Of a DNA stretch of 64,000 bases, positions 62,654 to 64,000 are shown piece by piece. The stretch lies in NCBI GenBank assembly GCA_964454335.1, contig CAYVVT010000002.1, positions 1-64,000 of the forward strand, in the 5' to 3' direction. The DNA comes from CAYVVT01 sp964454335 (GTDB lineage Bacteria; Fidelibacterota; UBA8477; JABMPR01). Made by a program: the position numbers and the translations under genes. Every line of letters starts with the position of its first letter. The stretch's first letter is position 1. The notes under the pieces are model-generated. The model ran no database searches. It saw only the letters and a program-made list of their open reading frames with translations, and was not told the DNA's origin.

Positions 62654-63786
62654 TCAGCCAGGAACAGTTCCGACAGCAATTCGATGTCAACAGACACCGC
62701 CTCTACTTCAATCACGCGGCCTATGCTCCCATGTCGCGATCCGTCGTCAGGGCAATGTCCGATTACTTTCAGGTCCGTCTCGAGGGTGAACCCAACGCCT
62801 GGGGCTATGTCGTAGAACGTTATGAGGGTCTACGTTCGAATTTTGCGTCCCTGGTGAATGCAGAACCGGACAGGGTTGCCATCGTCGCAAATACAGTCGT
62901 GGGGATCAATGTGCTGGCAACCGGTCTCGACTGGCAGGCGGGTGACCGGATCATTCTGTATGAGAAGGAGTTCCCGGCTAATGTATTGCCCTTCACGAAT
63001 CTGAAGGGATCCGGAGTGGAGGTTGATTTCATTTCCGACCGCGAGGGTCGGGTCGATGTGCAACTCTTTGAGGCGGCATTGACCTCGCGAACCCGGCTGG
63101 TCTCCATCAGCAGCGTTCAATGGCTTACTGGTTACCGGGCAGACCTCAAGGCTCTGAGTGAACTTTGTCACGCCAGGGGGATCCTGCTTTGTGTTGACGG
63201 GATCCAGTCTGTGGGTGCCATCCCCATGGACGTGGACCATTCTGGTATCGATATGCTTGTCGCAGGAGGCCATAAGTGGCAGATGTCACCCCTCGGCACA
63301 GGTCTGCTCTACCTCACAGAGGAATTGCAGGAACGCCTGAAAATGGGAGCTATGGGCTACATGGGCAAAGTGGATCCTGAGGATTATCTGAATTTCAATC
63401 AACCCCTGAGTCCCCATGCCCGACGCTATGAGATGGGCGCATTCCCGGCCCCCAGTATTATCGGTGCCCAGATAGCCACTAAACTGCTGCTGGAAGCTGG
63501 TATTGAGAATATCCAGAGCCATCTTCGCGCGCTTCTGCATCAGTTCAGAAAGGGACTGACGGACATACCCTATCGTTGCCGATACGAATTTGATGATCAT
63601 GAGTCAGCCGGGATCCTCATCTTCGGACATCAGGACTCCCGACGGAATCCGGAAGTCTATGACAAAATGGTGGCAGCCGGTGTGAATCTTTCACTCCGGG
63701 ACGGCTGGCTACGACTTTCACCCCATTATTTCATAAATGCCGATGATGTTTCAAAATTGCTGGATATTCTCGAAGGGATCCGCTGA
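62650..63786 (+). CDS. Class V aminotransferase (cysteine desulfurase/epimerase-like)
   Basis: 378 residues. PLP enzyme of fold I: schiff-base Lys209 in AGGHKWQMSPLGTGLLYL, preceded by VDGIQSVGAIPMDV (PLP aspartate). N-terminal YFNHAAYAPM matches the isopenicillin-N epimerase-like/Csd subgroup. The sulfurtransfer Cys loop of SufS/IscS is not evident between about residues 300 and 340. Catalyses a transamination, epimerisation or lyase reaction on an amino acid; no substrate can be fixed. It overlaps the HMA-like gene by ATGA. Confidence 0.85.
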   Translation: MISQEQFRQQFDVNRHRLYFNHAAYAPMSRSVVRAMSDYFQVRLEGEPNAWGYVVERYEGLRSNFASLVNAEPDRVAIVANTVVGINVLATGLDWQAGDRIILYEKEFPANVLPFTNLKGSGVEVDFISDREGRVDVQLFEAALTSRTRLVSISSVQWLTGYRADLKALSELCHARGILLCVDGIQSVGAIPMDVDHSGIDMLVAGGHKWQMSPLGTGLLYLTEELQERLKMGAMGYMGKVDPEDYLNFNQPLSPHARRYEMGAFPAPSIIGAQIATKLLLEAGIENIQSHLRALLHQFRKGLTDIPYRCRYEFDDHESAGILIFGHQDSRRNPEVYDKMVAAGVNLSLRDGWLRLSPHYFINADDVSKLLDILEGIR

Positions 63787-63800
63787 ACGGGAATGGTTAA

Positions 63801-64000
63801 ATGAGCTATTATTTCAAAAAAGAAACTGTTCTGCCTTTTGAGGCAGCTGTCAAGAAAGTCACAGAGAATCTGAAGGCGGAGGGTTTTGGTGTGCTTACAG
63901 AGATCGATGTCAGCGACACCCTCAAGCAGAAACTGGATGTTGATCTGAAACCATATCGTATCCTGGGAGCCTGCAATCCGCCTTTCGCCTATGAGGCATT
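63801..64000 (+). CDS. DUF302 domain protein, cut by window end
   Basis: An ATG at 63801 opens MSYYFKKETVLPFEAAVKKV, then LKAEGFGVLTEIDVSDTL and DLKPYRILGACNPPFAYEA. These are the conserved DUF302 motifs, including the G-A-C-N-P-P turn. No signal peptide. The gene continues beyond base 64000. It is the second DUF302-type gene here; the first leads the sulfur operon at 47898. Confidence 0.85.
   Translation, partial: MSYYFKKETVLPFEAAVKKVTENLKAEGFGVLTEIDVSDTLKQKLDVDLKPYRILGACNPPFAYEA

Noticed and set aside
1..64000. Mobile elements, phage genes, CRISPR, tRNA and rRNA
   Set aside because: No transposase, integrase, direct-repeat array, cloverleaf or ribosomal RNA segment was recognised on either strand; a covariance-model scan would be needed for small RNAs.

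Overview
The window reads as one chromosomal segment of a non-phototrophic bacterium of the Fibrobacterota-Chlorobiota-Bacteroidota (FCB) superphylum. The best single guess is a Marinimicrobia (SAR406)-like lineage. The evidence is a type IX secretion sorting domain on the secreted glycosidase at 23103-25568, many lipobox signal peptides, hybrid kinases and 7TMR-DISM signalling, an LptF/G permease (so a Gram-negative envelope), and one good match to the Bacteroidota promoter form (TTTG-N19-TAnnTTTG). Base composition is close to balanced and GATC is strikingly frequent. The phylum call is inference; no rRNA or tRNA gene was seen.

Layout. 1-2311: a probable outer-membrane protein and a TerB-like protein, bounded by terminators. 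2336-7842 (minus): an envelope operon of three exported CsgG/FlgT/LPP20-type proteins, preceded by an AI-2E permease that appears to start at CTG. 8020-13908: a large lipoprotein, a FAN1-type VRR-NUC nuclease, an SGNH lipoprotein, acpH and a decayed panB. 13905-18264: an AraC/O6-methylguanine methyltransferase fusion overlapping a convergent metallophosphoesterase, two small proteins and a beta-lactamase-fold serine hydrolase. 18307-25568 (minus): exported Ntn hydrolase, APC permease, GMC oxidoreductase and the secreted phosphodiester glycosidase. 25777-35665: S1/P1-type nuclease, patatin, a hybrid kinase lacking its phospho-acceptor histidine, an ANKH/MATE-like transporter, a membrane dipeptidase, an amidase and a diguanylate cyclase. 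35708-43662 (minus): relic of a kinase C-terminus, a giant intact hybrid kinase, a transglutaminase-like lipoprotein, a calcineurin-phosphoesterase/beta-propeller fusion and a lipid kinase. 43948-47670: tldD, tldE and a second lipid kinase. 47898-51595: a sulfur operon (DUF302-like, SQR, DUF1641, TusE/DsrC-like, DsrE2-like) closed by a strong terminator. 51719-54869: aldo/keto reductase, SDR and LptF/G, joined by ATGA overlaps. 55002-58636: acyl-CoA dehydrogenase, enoyl-ACP reductase-type SDR and a YhcC-type radical SAM protein. 58796-64000: a tight operon with an M1 peptidase, an HMA-like lipoprotein, a class V aminotransferase and a DUF302 protein cut by the window end.

No mobile element, CRISPR array, phage gene or origin was seen. 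The most interesting parts are the FlgT/CsgG/LPP20 module, the sulfur operon with a one-cysteine DsrC homologue, the kinase with Arg in place of the H-box His, two gene relics (panB and a kinase tail), and the CTG start coupled to an eight-codon upstream ORF.
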